Assembly: GCA_902760345.1 (NCBI GenBank)
Contig: CACWFY010000005.1
Span: 1 to 64,000 of the forward strand
DNA from: an uncultured Bacteroidales bacterium
GTDB lineage: Bacteria > Bacteroidota > Bacteroidia > Bacteroidales > Bacteroidaceae
DNA length: 64,000 nt
Direction: 5' to 3'
In this document: piece after piece, positions 24,446-32,829 of the stretch
Numbering within the stretch: position 1 is the stretch's first letter
Layout: each line of letters opens with the position of its first letter
The notes under the pieces: model-generated
Seen by the model: only the letters and a program-made list of their open reading frames with translations
The model's database searches: none
Told to the model about the DNA's origin: nothing
Position numbers and translations under genes: made by a program

Positions 24446-25995
24446 CTAACGAGTATCAAGTAAGGGTCCAGCCGCAAGTAGCTGCCAACGAACAGGCGCT
24501 ACGCTCGTGGTTGGCTGATGAGTATGGCTTCGATGTACGCACCATTACAGCTGTGCGTATCCTGCGTCGTAGCATAGATGCCCGCCAGCGCAGCATTTTT
24601 GTGAATCTAAAGTTGCGAGTGTTTATCAACGAACAGCCGTCGGACGACGAGTATCAGCATATTGACTATCCTGATGTCAGTGACCGCCCACAGGTTATCG
24701 TCGTCGGTGCTGGCCCTGGAGGACTGTTTGCCGCCCTGCGACTCATCGAACTCGGCTTGCGTCCCATTGTTCTCGAACGTGGAAAGGATGTGCACGAACG
24801 TAAGAAAGACCTCGCACAGATTGCCAAGACCCAGCAGGTGAATGGTGAGAGCAATTACTGCTTTGGTGAGGGTGGTGCCGGGGCCTATTCGGATGGCAAG
24901 CTATACACTCGTTCTAAGAAGCGTGGCTCAATAGAAAAGATTCTCAATGTGTTCTGCCAGCATGGGGCTTCCACCAATATTTTGGCTGATGCCCATCCGC
25001 ATATCGGCACCGATAAGCTGCCTCGTGTCATAGAGAACATGCGCAACACTATCATTCGTTGTGGCGGTGAGGTGCATTTCCAGACAAAGATGACGCGCCT
25101 GATTTTACAAGGCACTCGTGTTGTCGGTTGTTTGGCTGCCGACAAAGAATTTTGTGGTCCGGTTATTTTAGCGACTGGACATAGTGCAAGGGATGTCTAT
25201 CGTTATCTCGCTGACAGCCATATTGAGATTGAGGCTAAAGGCATTGCCGTCGGTGTCCGTTTGGAGCACCCGTCTATGCTCATCGACCAGATACAGTATC
25301 ATAATCGTCAGGGTAGGGGGCGCTACCTGCCTGCCGCCGAATATTCGTTTGTCACGCAGGTTGACGGTCGCGGTGTCTATTCGTTCTGTATGTGTCCGGG
25401 CGGCTTCGTTATTCCTGCTGCTACAGACAAGCAACAGATTGTGGTCAATGGTATGAGTCCGTCGAATCGTGGCGGACAATGGTCGAATAGCGGCATGGTG
25501 GTTGAAACGCGTGCCGAGGATATTGAGGGTAATGACCCGTTGCGCGTCATGCACTTTCAGGAACAGCTTGAGCGTGACTGTTGGCAACAGGGTAATATGC
25601 GACAGACGGCACCTGCCCAGCGTATGGCCGACTTTGTCAACAAACGCCTAAGTTATGACCTGCCTCGGAGTTCTTATGCTCCAGGACTGATTTCATCGCC
25701 TCTGCATTTCTGGATGCCTCAAAGTATCAGCCATCGATTGCAGGAAGGCTTTAAGGCTTTTGGACGACAGAGTCATGGTTTCCTGACCAATGAGGCCGTG
25801 ATGATTGGCGTAGAGACACGCACCAGTAGTCCTGTGCGCATTGTTCGTGATAACGAAACGCTGATGCATGTCTGTTTGCAAGGGCTCTTTCCTTGTGGCG
25901 AGGGTGCTGGCTATGCCGGTGGTATCGTATCGGCGGGTGTTGATGGAGAACGCTGTGCGGAAATGTGTGCGCAGTATTTACAACAGACTGTTTAA
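24442..25995 (+). CDS. FAD-dependent oxidoreductase (BT-type NAD(P)/FAD protein)
   Basis: 517 residues. An N-terminal ~80-residue alpha/beta domain precedes the dinucleotide-binding motif VVGAGPGGLFAAL and the Glu-ending strand PIVLERG. A long family-specific motif FGEGGAGAYSDGKLYTR follows, and the C-terminal GEGAGYAGGIVSAGVDG closes the FAD site. Such proteins are widespread in Bacteroidota and Firmicutes as uncharacterised flavoprotein dehydrogenases. Cytoplasmic. Last gene of the operon; its end overlaps the convergent yigZ gene by 18 bases. Confidence 0.88.
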   Translation: MTNEYQVRVQPQVAANEQALRSWLADEYGFDVRTITAVRILRRSIDARQRSIFVNLKLRVFINEQPSDDEYQHIDYPDVSDRPQVIVVGAGPGGLFAALRLIELGLRPIVLERGKDVHERKKDLAQIAKTQQVNGESNYCFGEGGAGAYSDGKLYTRSKKRGSIEKILNVFCQHGASTNILADAHPHIGTDKLPRVIENMRNTIIRCGGEVHFQTKMTRLILQGTRVVGCLAADKEFCGPVILATGHSARDVYRYLADSHIEIEAKGIAVGVRLEHPSMLIDQIQYHNRQGRGRYLPAAEYSFVTQVDGRGVYSFCMCPGGFVIPAATDKQQIVVNGMSPSNRGGQWSNSGMVVETRAEDIEGNDPLRVMHFQEQLERDCWQQGNMRQTAPAQRMADFVNKRLSYDLPRSSYAPGLISSPLHFWMPQSISHRLQEGFKAFGRQSHGFLTNEAVMIGVETRTSSPVRIVRDNETLMHVCLQGLFPCGEGAGYAGGIVSAGVDGERCAEMCAQYLQQTV

Positions 25996-26556
25996 GCGAT
26001 TGCGAAGCTGCTCGGCTTCGCTTTTTCGTATCGATAATACAATCTCGCAGGTATTATCGTAGATCTGACTGATGATGCGCGGATTCATATCCTTGACGGT
26101 GCGCATCACGTCGTTCATCTGGGGATAGGCAAAGGAATACTTAACGATCTCCTCTACCTGTCGGGTCTCTATGGCGGCATGGGCTATGGCATCAGCGGCA
26201 GCCTCACGATAGGCAACGATGAGACCACTGGTGCCGAGGTTGACACCACCATAGTAGCGCACCACGACGATAAGTATATCGGTGAGTTCATTGGAGTTGA
26301 TCTGTCCAAGTATGGGTTTGCCGGCAGTCGACGAGGGCTCTCCGTCGTCGTTGGCACGGAACTCTGTACGTTCGGCTCCCAGCATATAGGCATAGCACAC
26401 GTGGCGGGCATCATAGTACTTCTTACGGTACTGTGCTACGATGTCCTTTACCTCATTGACGGTGCGAACGGGGTGGGCAAAAGCGAGGAACTTACTCCGT
26501 TTCTCGGTGTAATATCCCTCGCTTGTTGTTGCTATGGTGCGATATTCATCAGTCAT
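25978..26556 (-). CDS. YigZ/IMPACT family protein
   Basis: 192 residues. The N-terminal UPF0029 domain has KRSKFLAFAHPV, ARHVCYAYMLG, DDGEPSSTAGKPIL and VVRYYGGVNLGTSGL; a C-terminal domain of about 60 residues follows. The family is related to eukaryotic IMPACT, a translation-linked regulator; the bacterial role is not settled. Last gene of the HIT-DUF1015-yigZ transcript, preceded by a 9-bp repeat array. Confidence 0.92.
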   Translation of the reverse strand: MTDEYRTIATTSEGYYTEKRSKFLAFAHPVRTVNEVKDIVAQYRKKYYDARHVCYAYMLGAERTEFRANDDGEPSSTAGKPILGQINSNELTDILIVVVRYYGGVNLGTSGLIVAYREAAADAIAHAAIETRQVEEIVKYSFAYPQMNDVMRTVKDMNPRIISQIYDNTCEIVLSIRKSEAEQLRNRLNSLL

Positions 26557-26557
26557 A

Positions 26558-26592
26558 GGGCCTATGGGGCTAATGGGCCAATAGGGCTTATG
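26558..26592. repeat. Array of 9-bp units at the DUF1015-yigZ junction
   Basis: Units GGGCCTATG, GGGCTAATG, GGCCAATA (8 bases) and GGGCTTATG. The DUF1015 stop codon (26588-26590) is inside the array and the yigZ ATG (26556) directly abuts its other end. Same unit family as at 4332 and 47877. Confidence 0.75.
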
Positions 26593-27835
26593 AGAGTTTA
26601 TGAATCACGAGACCTGAGCGCAGCTTCGGCTCAAACCAGGTGGCCTTAGGCGGCATAATCTTACCGCTGTCAGCGATGTCCATAATCTGTTGCATGGTGA
26701 CAGGGTAGAGGGCTAATGCAGCACGCATCTCACCACTGTCGACACGGCGCTTCAGCTCACCGAGTCCGCGCAGTCCACCGACGAAGTCGATACGCTTGGA
26801 CGAGCGCAGGTCGCCAATATTGAGAATCTCGTCGAGGATGAGGCGGCTGGAGATATCGACGTCAAGTACACCGATGGGGTCGCTCTCATCGTAGGTACCC
26901 TCTTTGGCGGTGAGGCTGTACCAATGCTGGTCAAGATAGAGTGAGAATTCATGCAGATGAGTGGGCTTATAGATGTCAGTACCCTTGTCTTCCACAAGGA
27001 AGTTGACCTGCAGGGCAGCTAAGAACTCTTCTGACGACAGGCCGTTGAGGTCTTTTACCACGCGGTTGTAGTCGAGGATGGTAAGCTGTGAAGCTTGGAA
27101 GCAGACTGCCATGAAATAGTTGTACTCTTCATCACCCTTGTGGTTGGGATTCTGCTTCTGTTTTTCAGCACCAACGAGAGCAGCGGCAGCTGAACGGTGG
27201 TGACCATCGGCAATATATAGGCTGGGCATCTTGGCAAACTCAGCTGTAATGACCTGCGTGTCTGTCTCGTCGTCGATTACCCAGAACTGATGGCGGAAAC
27301 CGTCGATAGGGGCTATGAAGTCGTACTCGGGTTTAGTAGCAGCATAGCGCATAATGAGCTTGTTGAGTACGGCGTTGTCGGGATAGGCGAAGAATACAGG
27401 CTCGATGTTTGCATTGTTGACGCGGACATGCTTCATTCGGTCTTCCTCCTTGTCGCGGCGGGTCAGTTCGTGTTTCTTAATATTTCCCTTCTGGTAGTCG
27501 TCAGTATGGGCGCAGACCACGAGTCCATACTGGGTTTTACCGTTCATCGTCTGGGCATATATATAATAATGTTCGCGCGCGTCCTGTACCAGCCAGCGAT
27601 TGTCTTGGAACTTCTGGAAGTTCTCGGCGGCTTTCTCGTAGACGCGTGGGTCGTACTCAGAGGTGCCTTCGGGGAAGTCGATCTCTGGCTTGATGATATG
27701 ATACAGACTCTGGGCGTTGTCGCCAGCCTCAGCACGTGCCTCTTCTGAGTCGAGCACGTCGTAAGGACGGCACTCAACTTTCTCTACCAATTCCTTGGGT
27801 GGGCGTATTCCTTTAAATGGTTTTACAATTGCCAT
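26588..27835 (-). CDS. DUF1015 family protein
   Basis: 415 residues, cytoplasmic. Family motifs: VKPFKGIRPPKE at the start, PYDVLDSEEARAEA, LYIADGHHRSAAAAL and NYFMAVCFQASQL. The N-terminus and the DGHHR motif suggest a ParB/Srx-like phosphotransfer fold (inference). It sits next to serC and serA, an arrangement also common in other Bacteroidales, which hints at a role around phosphoserine. Three bases separate it from the HIT gene upstream. Confidence 0.88.
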   Translation of the reverse strand: MAIVKPFKGIRPPKELVEKVECRPYDVLDSEEARAEAGDNAQSLYHIIKPEIDFPEGTSEYDPRVYEKAAENFQKFQDNRWLVQDAREHYYIYAQTMNGKTQYGLVVCAHTDDYQKGNIKKHELTRRDKEEDRMKHVRVNNANIEPVFFAYPDNAVLNKLIMRYAATKPEYDFIAPIDGFRHQFWVIDDETDTQVITAEFAKMPSLYIADGHHRSAAAALVGAEKQKQNPNHKGDEEYNYFMAVCFQASQLTILDYNRVVKDLNGLSSEEFLAALQVNFLVEDKGTDIYKPTHLHEFSLYLDQHWYSLTAKEGTYDESDPIGVLDVDISSRLILDEILNIGDLRSSKRIDFVGGLRGLGELKRRVDSGEMRAALALYPVTMQQIMDIADSGKIMPPKATWFEPKLRSGLVIHKLS

Positions 27836-27838
27836 AAC

Positions 27839-28264
27839 TTATAGATTTTCTTTTATTTTTTCAATCAGCTCTTGATACTCAGCGTCGGAGAGATAGACCT
27901 TACCCGGATTCATCTGGAACGTGCCGCCAAAGTCGGGGCCTCCCTCGTATTTAGGTGCTAAATGGAAGTGCAGGTGTGACAGCTTGTCGCTATACGCACC
28001 GTAGTTGATCTTCACGGGATTGAAGGCCTTTTGCATGGCGCGGGTTACTTGGGCAACATCGGCCATGAAGGCATTGCGGTCTTCGTCACTAAGCTCGTTC
28101 AGGTCGTTGATGTGGTCCTTGTAGGCTACGAGGCAACGTCCGTGATAGGTCTGTTCTTTGAATAGGAAAGCCCGTGACACACGGAGTTGGGCAAACTCAA
28201 TCATTAAATCGTGAAGTGTTTGGTTGTTGGTGCAGTATAGACACTGTTTAGGATCGCTTTGCAT
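27839..28264 (-). CDS. HIT family nucleotide hydrolase
   Basis: 141 residues from ATG 28264 (MQSDPKQCLYC); the longer ORF to 28300 starts upstream of the likely transcription start. It has a CLYC knuckle near the N-terminus and the histidine triad HLHFHLAPK near residue 105. HIT proteins hydrolyse or transfer nucleoside phosphates. Own promoter; followed by DUF1015 and yigZ in one transcript. Confidence 0.9.
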   Translation of the reverse strand: MQSDPKQCLYCTNNQTLHDLMIEFAQLRVSRAFLFKEQTYHGRCLVAYKDHINDLNELSDEDRNAFMADVAQVTRAMQKAFNPVKINYGAYSDKLSHLHFHLAPKYEGGPDFGGTFQMNPGKVYLSDAEYQELIEKIKENL

Positions 28265-28297
28265 AATCGTGATTTGTTTAGTGTTATGAATTTGTCG

Positions 28298-28305
28298 CAA
28301 AGGTA
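28298..28305 (-). promoter_or_regulatory. -7 box of the HIT-DUF1015-yigZ operon
   Basis: TACCTTTG on the minus strand; the weak -33 region falls inside the serA terminator hairpin. Confidence 0.6.
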
Positions 28306-28311
28306 ATAAAT

Positions 28312-28341
28312 AAAAAGGGAACCGCCAAGCGATTCCCCTTT
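28312..28341 (-). terminator. Terminator after serA
   Basis: On the minus strand AAAGGGGAATCG pairs with CGGTTCCCTTT (with G-T pairs), followed by a T-run. It separates serC-serA from the HIT operon. Confidence 0.7.
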
Positions 28342-28357
28342 AAATATCGTAAAGTGC

Positions 28358-29275
28358 TTACTTGTTGACCTGGAACTTCGTGCAACCATCCTTAAAGAAG
28401 GCATTAATCTGCTTGGCAGCAGCAATACCAGCGTTGATGTTGGCCTCGGCTGTCTGAGCCCCCATCTTCTTAGGAGTAGAGAAGTAGCGACCTTCGAACT
28501 TGGCGAACTCGTCGTTGGCATCGGGCATGATGTCAGTAACGAACTTCAAGTCCTCGCGCTCAGCCATCAGCTTTATGAGGCCGGCCTCGTCAATCACCTC
28601 CTTGCGGGCAGTGTTTACAAGGATGCCACCCTTCTTCATCTTACCAACCAAAGCGTAGTTGATGCTCTGCTTGGTCTCGGGAGTAGCAGGGATGTGCAGT
28701 GAAACAACATCGCAAGTCTCAAACAACTTCTCCTGGCAGCAAACGGCGTGAACACCAGCAGCCTCGATAACGTCTGCGGGGCAGAAAGCATCGTAAGCAT
28801 AAACGTCCATACCGAAGCCTTTGGCGATACGGGCAACATTGCGGCCAACATTACCGAAAGCAAGGATACCCAGCTTTTTGCCTAACAGTTCCGTGCCGCT
28901 CTTGCCATTGTAGAAACCGCGAACGGCCATCACAAGCAGACCAAAAACCAACTCCGCAACGGCATTGGCGTTCTGACCTGGGGTGTTCTCAGCAACGATG
29001 TTGTGGGCAGTTGCAGCGGCAAGGTCGATGTTGTCATAACCAGCACCAGCGCGAACTACAATCTTCAACTGCTTGGCAGCGTCGAGCACTTCAGCGTCGA
29101 CCTTATCAGAACGGATAATGAGTGCGTCGGCATCCTTTACGGCGTCGAGCAACTGAGCCTTCTCAGTATATTTCTCGAGCAGGGTCAGCTCATTGCCAGC
29201 GGCCTCTACTTCAGCCTTAATGCCATTAACAGCTGCTGCTGCGAATGGCTTTTCTGTAGCTACAAGAATCTTCAT
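28358..29275 (-). CDS. serA: D-3-phosphoglycerate dehydrogenase (short form)
   Basis: 305 residues, NAD-dependent oxidation of 3-phosphoglycerate, first step of serine synthesis. NAD site ILAFGNVGRNVARIAKGFG; catalytic Arg in VVRAGAGYDNID and in VNTARKEVIDEAGL. The catalytic Glu-His pair of the family is not obvious near the end (GAQTAEANIN in place of the usual H-containing motif), and there is no C-terminal ACT domain, as in the short forms. Located directly after serC, which supports the assignment. Confidence 0.88.
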   Translation of the reverse strand: MKILVATEKPFAAAAVNGIKAEVEAAGNELTLLEKYTEKAQLLDAVKDADALIIRSDKVDAEVLDAAKQLKIVVRAGAGYDNIDLAAATAHNIVAENTPGQNANAVAELVFGLLVMAVRGFYNGKSGTELLGKKLGILAFGNVGRNVARIAKGFGMDVYAYDAFCPADVIEAAGVHAVCCQEKLFETCDVVSLHIPATPETKQSINYALVGKMKKGGILVNTARKEVIDEAGLIKLMAEREDLKFVTDIMPDANDEFAKFEGRYFSTPKKMGAQTAEANINAGIAAAKQINAFFKDGCTKFQVNK

Positions 29276-29278
29276 GTT

Positions 29279-29306
29279 TTCTTAATTCTTAACTCTTAAC
29301 TCTTAA
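29279..29306. repeat. Four perfect 7-bp units between serC and serA
   Basis: TTCTTAA, TTCTTAA, CTCTTAA, CTCTTAA. They fill the whole intergenic space: the serC stop codon (29307-29309) abuts one end and only three bases separate the other end from the serA ATG. Confidence 0.85.
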
Positions 29307-30374
29307 TTAGTGCTGTGCCTCAAATTCTTTCATGCAAGCAACGAGGGCGTTGACACCTTCGATGGTCTGAGCGTTATAGCAAGAAGCGCGGAAACCACCA
29401 ACAGAACGGTGCCCCTTGACACCTACCATACCCTTTGATACGGCGAAATCGAGGAAGTCCTTCTCCAACTCCTTATACTCGTCAGCCATGACGAAGCAGA
29501 TGTTCATCAGTGAACGGTCTTCAGCAACAGCAGTACCCTTGAACATCTTGTTGCGGTCAATCTCACCGTAAACAATATCAGCACGCTGCTGGGCCAACTT
29601 ATCCATAGCGGCAACACCACCGTTCTTCTTGATCCAGCGCAGGGTCTCAAGAGCACTGTAGATGGGCACTACAGGAGGTGTGTTGAACATAGAGCCCTTG
29701 TCGACGTGTGTGCGATAGTCAAGCATGGTGGGAATCTCACGGGGAGCCTTACCCAGCTTCTCGTCCTTCAGAATGACGATAGTCACACCAGCCATGGCCA
29801 AGTTCTTCTGAGCACCAGCGTAGATGGCGTCGTACTTCTTTACATCGATAGGACGACTGAAGATATCAGAAGACATATCGGCAATCAGAGGCACGTTGAT
29901 GTCGAGGTCCTTGCGAATCTCTGTACCATAGATGGTGTTGTTCGTAGTGATGTGCAGATAGTCAGCGTCTGCGGGAACGCTCCAATCCTTGGGGATGAAG
30001 GTGTAGTTGGCATCAGCAGAAGAAGCCACTTCTACAACCTCACCAAACAGTTTTGCTTCCTTCATAGCTTTCTTTGCCCAAACACCGGTGTTCAGATAGG
30101 CAGCCTTCTTGATGAGGAAGTTATAGGGAATCATGCAGAACTCGAGGCTTGCACCACCACCAAGGAAGATGACTGAATAGCCCTCGGGGATATCGAGGAG
30201 TTCCTTTACCAAGGCCACAGCCTCGTCGACTACGGGCTGGAAGTCCTTTGCCCGGTGGCTGATCTCCATCAGTGAGAGACCCGAGCCGTTGAAATCAAGA
30301 CATTGTTGGGCGGTCTTCTCAATCACCTCACGGGGAAGCATCGAGGGACCTGCATTAAAGTTGTACTTCTTCAT
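29307..30374 (-). CDS. serC: Phosphoserine aminotransferase
   Basis: A 355-residue PLP enzyme converting 3-phosphohydroxypyruvate to phosphoserine. FNAGPSMLP at the start, PLL...MSSD in [13 protein letters not shown], and PLP-Lys in [12 protein letters not shown]. Length is typical. First gene of the serC-serA transcript. Confidence 0.97.
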   Translation of the reverse strand: MKKYNFNAGPSMLPREVIEKTAQQCLDFNGSGLSLMEISHRAKDFQPVVDEAVALVKELLDIPEGYSVIFLGGGASLEFCMIPYNFLIKKAAYLNTGVWAKKAMKEAKLFGEVVEVASSADANYTFIPKDWSVPADADYLHITTNNTIYGTEIRKDLDINVPLIADMSSDIFSRPIDVKKYDAIYAGAQKNLAMAGVTIVILKDEKLGKAPREIPTMLDYRTHVDKGSMFNTPPVVPIYSALETLRWIKKNGGVAAMDKLAQQRADIVYGEIDRNKMFKGTAVAEDRSLMNICFVMADEYKELEKDFLDFAVSKGMVGVKGHRSVGGFRASCYNAQTIEGVNALVACMKEFEAQH

Positions 30375-30427
30375 GTTTGAATAGGTTTTATTTGTAATAC
30401 GTTTCTACTGTTTCTATTTTTGCGGTG

Positions 30428-30459
30428 CGAAATTACACTTTTTATTTCAATTGGCCAAA
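30428..30459 (-). promoter_or_regulatory. Promoter of serC-serA
   Basis: Minus strand TTTG at 30459-30456 and TAATTTCG at 30435-30428, 20 bases apart; the -7 box has C in place of the last T. Confidence 0.65.
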
Positions 30460-30522
30460 TATTTGAGCAATAATTAAGCGTTTTGCTGCTTTTTATTCGC
30501 ATTTGTCAAGTGATTCGGTGCG

Positions 30523-31854
30523 TTATCGCACCTCCTCAACGATTGTTTTGATGCCTTTTATCTTTTCACCACGTGTTTGGCGCAATACCTGACGGAGCTT
30601 TTCGCGGCGGATGGCAGCATAGGCATAACGGTCTTTGACGTCAATACGTCCTATTTCGTTGGCCCTTAGTCCACCGGACTTGCAGAGGAATCCTACGATG
30701 TCGCCTTTCGAAATTTTATCCTTCTTGCCTTTGCCGATGTAGATGGTAGCCATCTTAGGACTGAGAGGTGAGAGGTCAGAGGTGAGAGGGATGTCATACT
30801 CCGTGACGTCGCCCTCAACATAGTCGGGGATAGCCTCGCCGGCAGAGAGGATAAAGAACGTTCGGCCTGTAGCGTCCCAGCGGGCAGTACGGCCTACACG
30901 ATGGATATAGCCGTCTTCACTTTCGGGCAGATGGTAATGGACGATGTTCTGGATGTCGGGGATGTCAAGGCCGCGCGATGCCAAGTCTGTGGCTACGAGG
31001 ACATTGGCCGAACCATTGCTGAACCGATAGAGCTGATCTTCGCGCTGACGCTGTTCCAGTCCACCATGGAAACAGCTGATGGTAAAGCCTTGCTCCTTCA
31101 GATAGTCGCCGACGCGTTCAACAGCATTGCGATAGTTGAGAAACACGATGCTGCTGGCGTCGCCGAAGCTAAGCAGTAACTGGCGGAGTGTTTCCAATTT
31201 GTCTTTCTGGGGGCTGTGCACCTCGTAGAGTGTCACACGTTCAGACGTTTGCTCTTCGTCGGGCAGGAAATCAATCAGCGTGCCTTTTTTCGACATGTTG
31301 ACGAACTGCGGAATCTGTTCGGCATTTGTGGCTGACAGCAAGATGCGGCGTTGAAGGCCTGGCAGGCTCTTGATGAGTTTCTGCATTTCGCCCTGAAATC
31401 CCATCTCGAGACATTTGTCAAACTCGTCAATGATCAGATAGCGGATACCGAAGCGCGCGATGTTCTCCTTGTCCAGATGGTCGTTCAGACGACCTGGCGT
31501 ACCAAAGACAATGTGAGGCTTGACTTCACGCAGCACTTTGTGCTCGTCCATAGCGGCACGTCCGCCATAGCAGGCGGTAGAGCGCATACCACAGCCCATA
31601 CTCTTCAAGACGTTGTCTGACTGTAGCGCCAACTCGCGACCTGGTGTGATGACCAGTGCCTGTACTTGTTCGCTGCTACCGTCCAGCAGTTGTGTGAGGG
31701 GTAGGAGATAGGCCAAGGTCTTACCCGTTCCAGTAGGTGATAACAAAACAACATCACCGTCGGAGCCAAGTATGGCTTCGGCGGCGTGTTGCTGCATCTC
31801 GTTGAGCTCAACGATGTGGAGCTTGCTCAGAATTTTCTGTATATCCACTCCCAT
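30523..31854 (-). CDS. DEAD-box RNA helicase, DbpA-like
   Basis: 443 residues. Helicase motifs: Q motif region ELNEMQQHAAEAI, Walker A SPTGTGKT, PGRELALQ, TPGR, motif II DEFD (Phe in place of Ala), SAT, and HRVGRTAR. The C-terminal ~75 residues (TIYIGKGKKDKISKGDIVGF) are a DbpA-type RNA-binding domain, which targets 23S rRNA in E. coli during ribosome assembly. The linker carries the peptide PLTSDLSPLS encoded by a 7-bp repeat tract. It lies 16 bases after the OmpH-like gene. The stop codon sits in the loop of a GGTGCG/CGCACC hairpin. Confidence 0.92.
   Translation of the reverse strand: MGVDIQKILSKLHIVELNEMQQHAAEAILGSDGDVVLLSPTGTGKTLAYLLPLTQLLDGSSEQVQALVITPGRELALQSDNVLKSMGCGMRSTACYGGRAAMDEHKVLREVKPHIVFGTPGRLNDHLDKENIARFGIRYLIIDEFDKCLEMGFQGEMQKLIKSLPGLQRRILLSATNAEQIPQFVNMSKKGTLIDFLPDEEQTSERVTLYEVHSPQKDKLETLRQLLLSFGDASSIVFLNYRNAVERVGDYLKEQGFTISCFHGGLEQRQREDQLYRFSNGSANVLVATDLASRGLDIPDIQNIVHYHLPESEDGYIHRVGRTARWDATGRTFFILSAGEAIPDYVEGDVTEYDIPLTSDLSPLSPKMATIYIGKGKKDKISKGDIVGFLCKSGGLRANEIGRIDVKDRYAYAAIRREKLRQVLRQTRGEKIKGIKTIVEEVR
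30761..30788. repeat. Intragenic 7-bp repeat tract in the helicase gene
   Basis: Four heptamers: CTGAGAG, GTGAGAG, GTCAGAG, GTGAGAG. In the gene direction they encode PLTSDLSPLS in the linker before the RNA-binding domain. Confidence 0.85.
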
Positions 31855-31869
31855 CCGTTCTCTTGCTTC

Positions 31870-32481
31870 TTATTTCTTCTCTTCCTTCTTGGCTTCTGTC
31901 TTCAAGGTAGACTTGTAGCCCTTGTTCAGACCGTTGATGACGTCGCTGGTGATGTCGAAGCGTTTGGCTGCATAGAGAATATTATCGCCCTGCTTAGTCA
32001 GAATGAGGTCGTACTTCTTATCCTTATTATATTTATCAAGGAAGTGCATCAGCGAGTCGCGCAGTCCTTCGTTATACTTAGCGGTCTCGTTAGCCAACTC
32101 ATTCTCCAGACGAGCCTGCAGCTCCTGCAGGCTCTGCTGCTGGCGCTGGATGGCAGCCTGCTGGCTCTCAGCCTGTTCGCGACTGGTGAAACCGTTATTG
32201 TTCAACTTCTGCTGGAAGTTGGCCATAGCGCTCTGCAGAGCCTGACCTTTCTGGTTCAGCGTGTTGCGGGCATTGTTGCTCTTGCGCTGCAAGATTTCGG
32301 TGAATTCCTTGCAGAAGGCATACTGCGTCATCAGCGAGTCAACCTCTACATAGGCAATCTTTACTCCACCGCCAGCATTGTTCTCTGCGGCTGCTACTGG
32401 CTGCTCGTCCATCTTAGGACTTGCGTTGTTGCAAGCGGCCAGTGCGACTACGGCAGCGGCCATCATCATGTACTTTTTCAT
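31870..32481 (-). CDS. OmpH/Skp-like lipoprotein
   Basis: 203 residues from ATG 32481. The signal peptide ends in a lipobox (VALAAC), so it should be lipid-anchored. The central region (about 60-170) is a long Gln-rich coiled coil (QAALQ-type repeats, QQAAIQRQQQSLQELQARLE), followed by DLILTKQGDNILYAAKRFDIT, the C-terminal strand-helix of the OmpH/Skp periplasmic chaperone family. Probably a chaperone for outer-membrane proteins. Co-transcribed with the small gene at 32528 and the helicase. Confidence 0.85.
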   Translation of the reverse strand: MKKYMMMAAAVVALAACNNASPKMDEQPVAAAENNAGGGVKIAYVEVDSLMTQYAFCKEFTEILQRKSNNARNTLNQKGQALQSAMANFQQKLNNNGFTSREQAESQQAAIQRQQQSLQELQARLENELANETAKYNEGLRDSLMHFLDKYNKDKKYDLILTKQGDNILYAAKRFDITSDVINGLNKGYKSTLKTEAKKEEKK

Positions 32482-32507
32482 TGTTTTCTTTTTTCTTATT
32501 GTTTTTT

Positions 32508-32539
32508 TTCGATATTTCGATGTTTCGTTATTTCGATGA
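32508..32539. repeat. Four 8-bp units between the 70-residue gene and the OmpH-like gene
   Basis: TTCGATAT, TTCGATGT, TTCGTTAT, TTCGATGA. The stop codon of the small gene (32528-32530) lies inside the third unit. Confidence 0.8.
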
Positions 32540-32740
32540 TTCATTAACGGCAAATCTGCTCTTCCTCCGCATCTCGCGGTCTTGGTCCATGACGCAGTGT
32601 ATGCCGCGGTCTTTCATTGCCTGACTATCGTGAATATGCTGTGAACTGAAACTTCCATTGCGTCTAAAAACCAGTTTTACGCATAAAAATAGCATGCCTA
32701 TAGCAATTATTAACGTGGTCAATAGCAGTATTTTCATCAT
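32528..32740 (-). CDS. Small conserved single-pass membrane protein
   Basis: 70 residues. One N-terminal membrane segment (residues 3-24) followed by FRRNGSFSSQHIHDSQAMKDRGIHC and a charged tail. The FxSxHxHD...RGIxC...QDRE pattern is one I recall as a conserved short protein in Bacteroidales. It has its own promoter and heads the transcript of the OmpH-like lipoprotein and helicase. Function unknown. Confidence 0.75.
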   Translation of the reverse strand: MMKILLLTTLIIAIGMLFLCVKLVFRRNGSFSSQHIHDSQAMKDRGIHCVMDQDREMRRKSRFAVNESSK

Positions 32741-32747
32741 AAATGAT

Positions 32748-32780
32748 TAACTTTGCACTAACTTTGCGGCTGCAAAGGTA
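32748..32780. promoter_or_regulatory. Divergent promoter region
   Basis: Minus strand TACCTTTG at 32773-32780 for the small membrane protein operon. Plus strand has two TAACTTTG boxes (32748-32755 and 32759-32766), 11 bases apart, for pepD; both sit upstream of the ATG at 32830. Confidence 0.6.
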
Positions 32781-32829
32781 CAAAGAAAGATGATACATTT
32801 AAAATTAAATATTAAAATAAACATTAAAT

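Noticed and set aside
31786..32547. 253-residue hydrophobic open frame opposite the OmpH-like gene
   Set aside because: Antisense of a Gln-rich coiled coil gives Leu-rich frames; no supporting signals.
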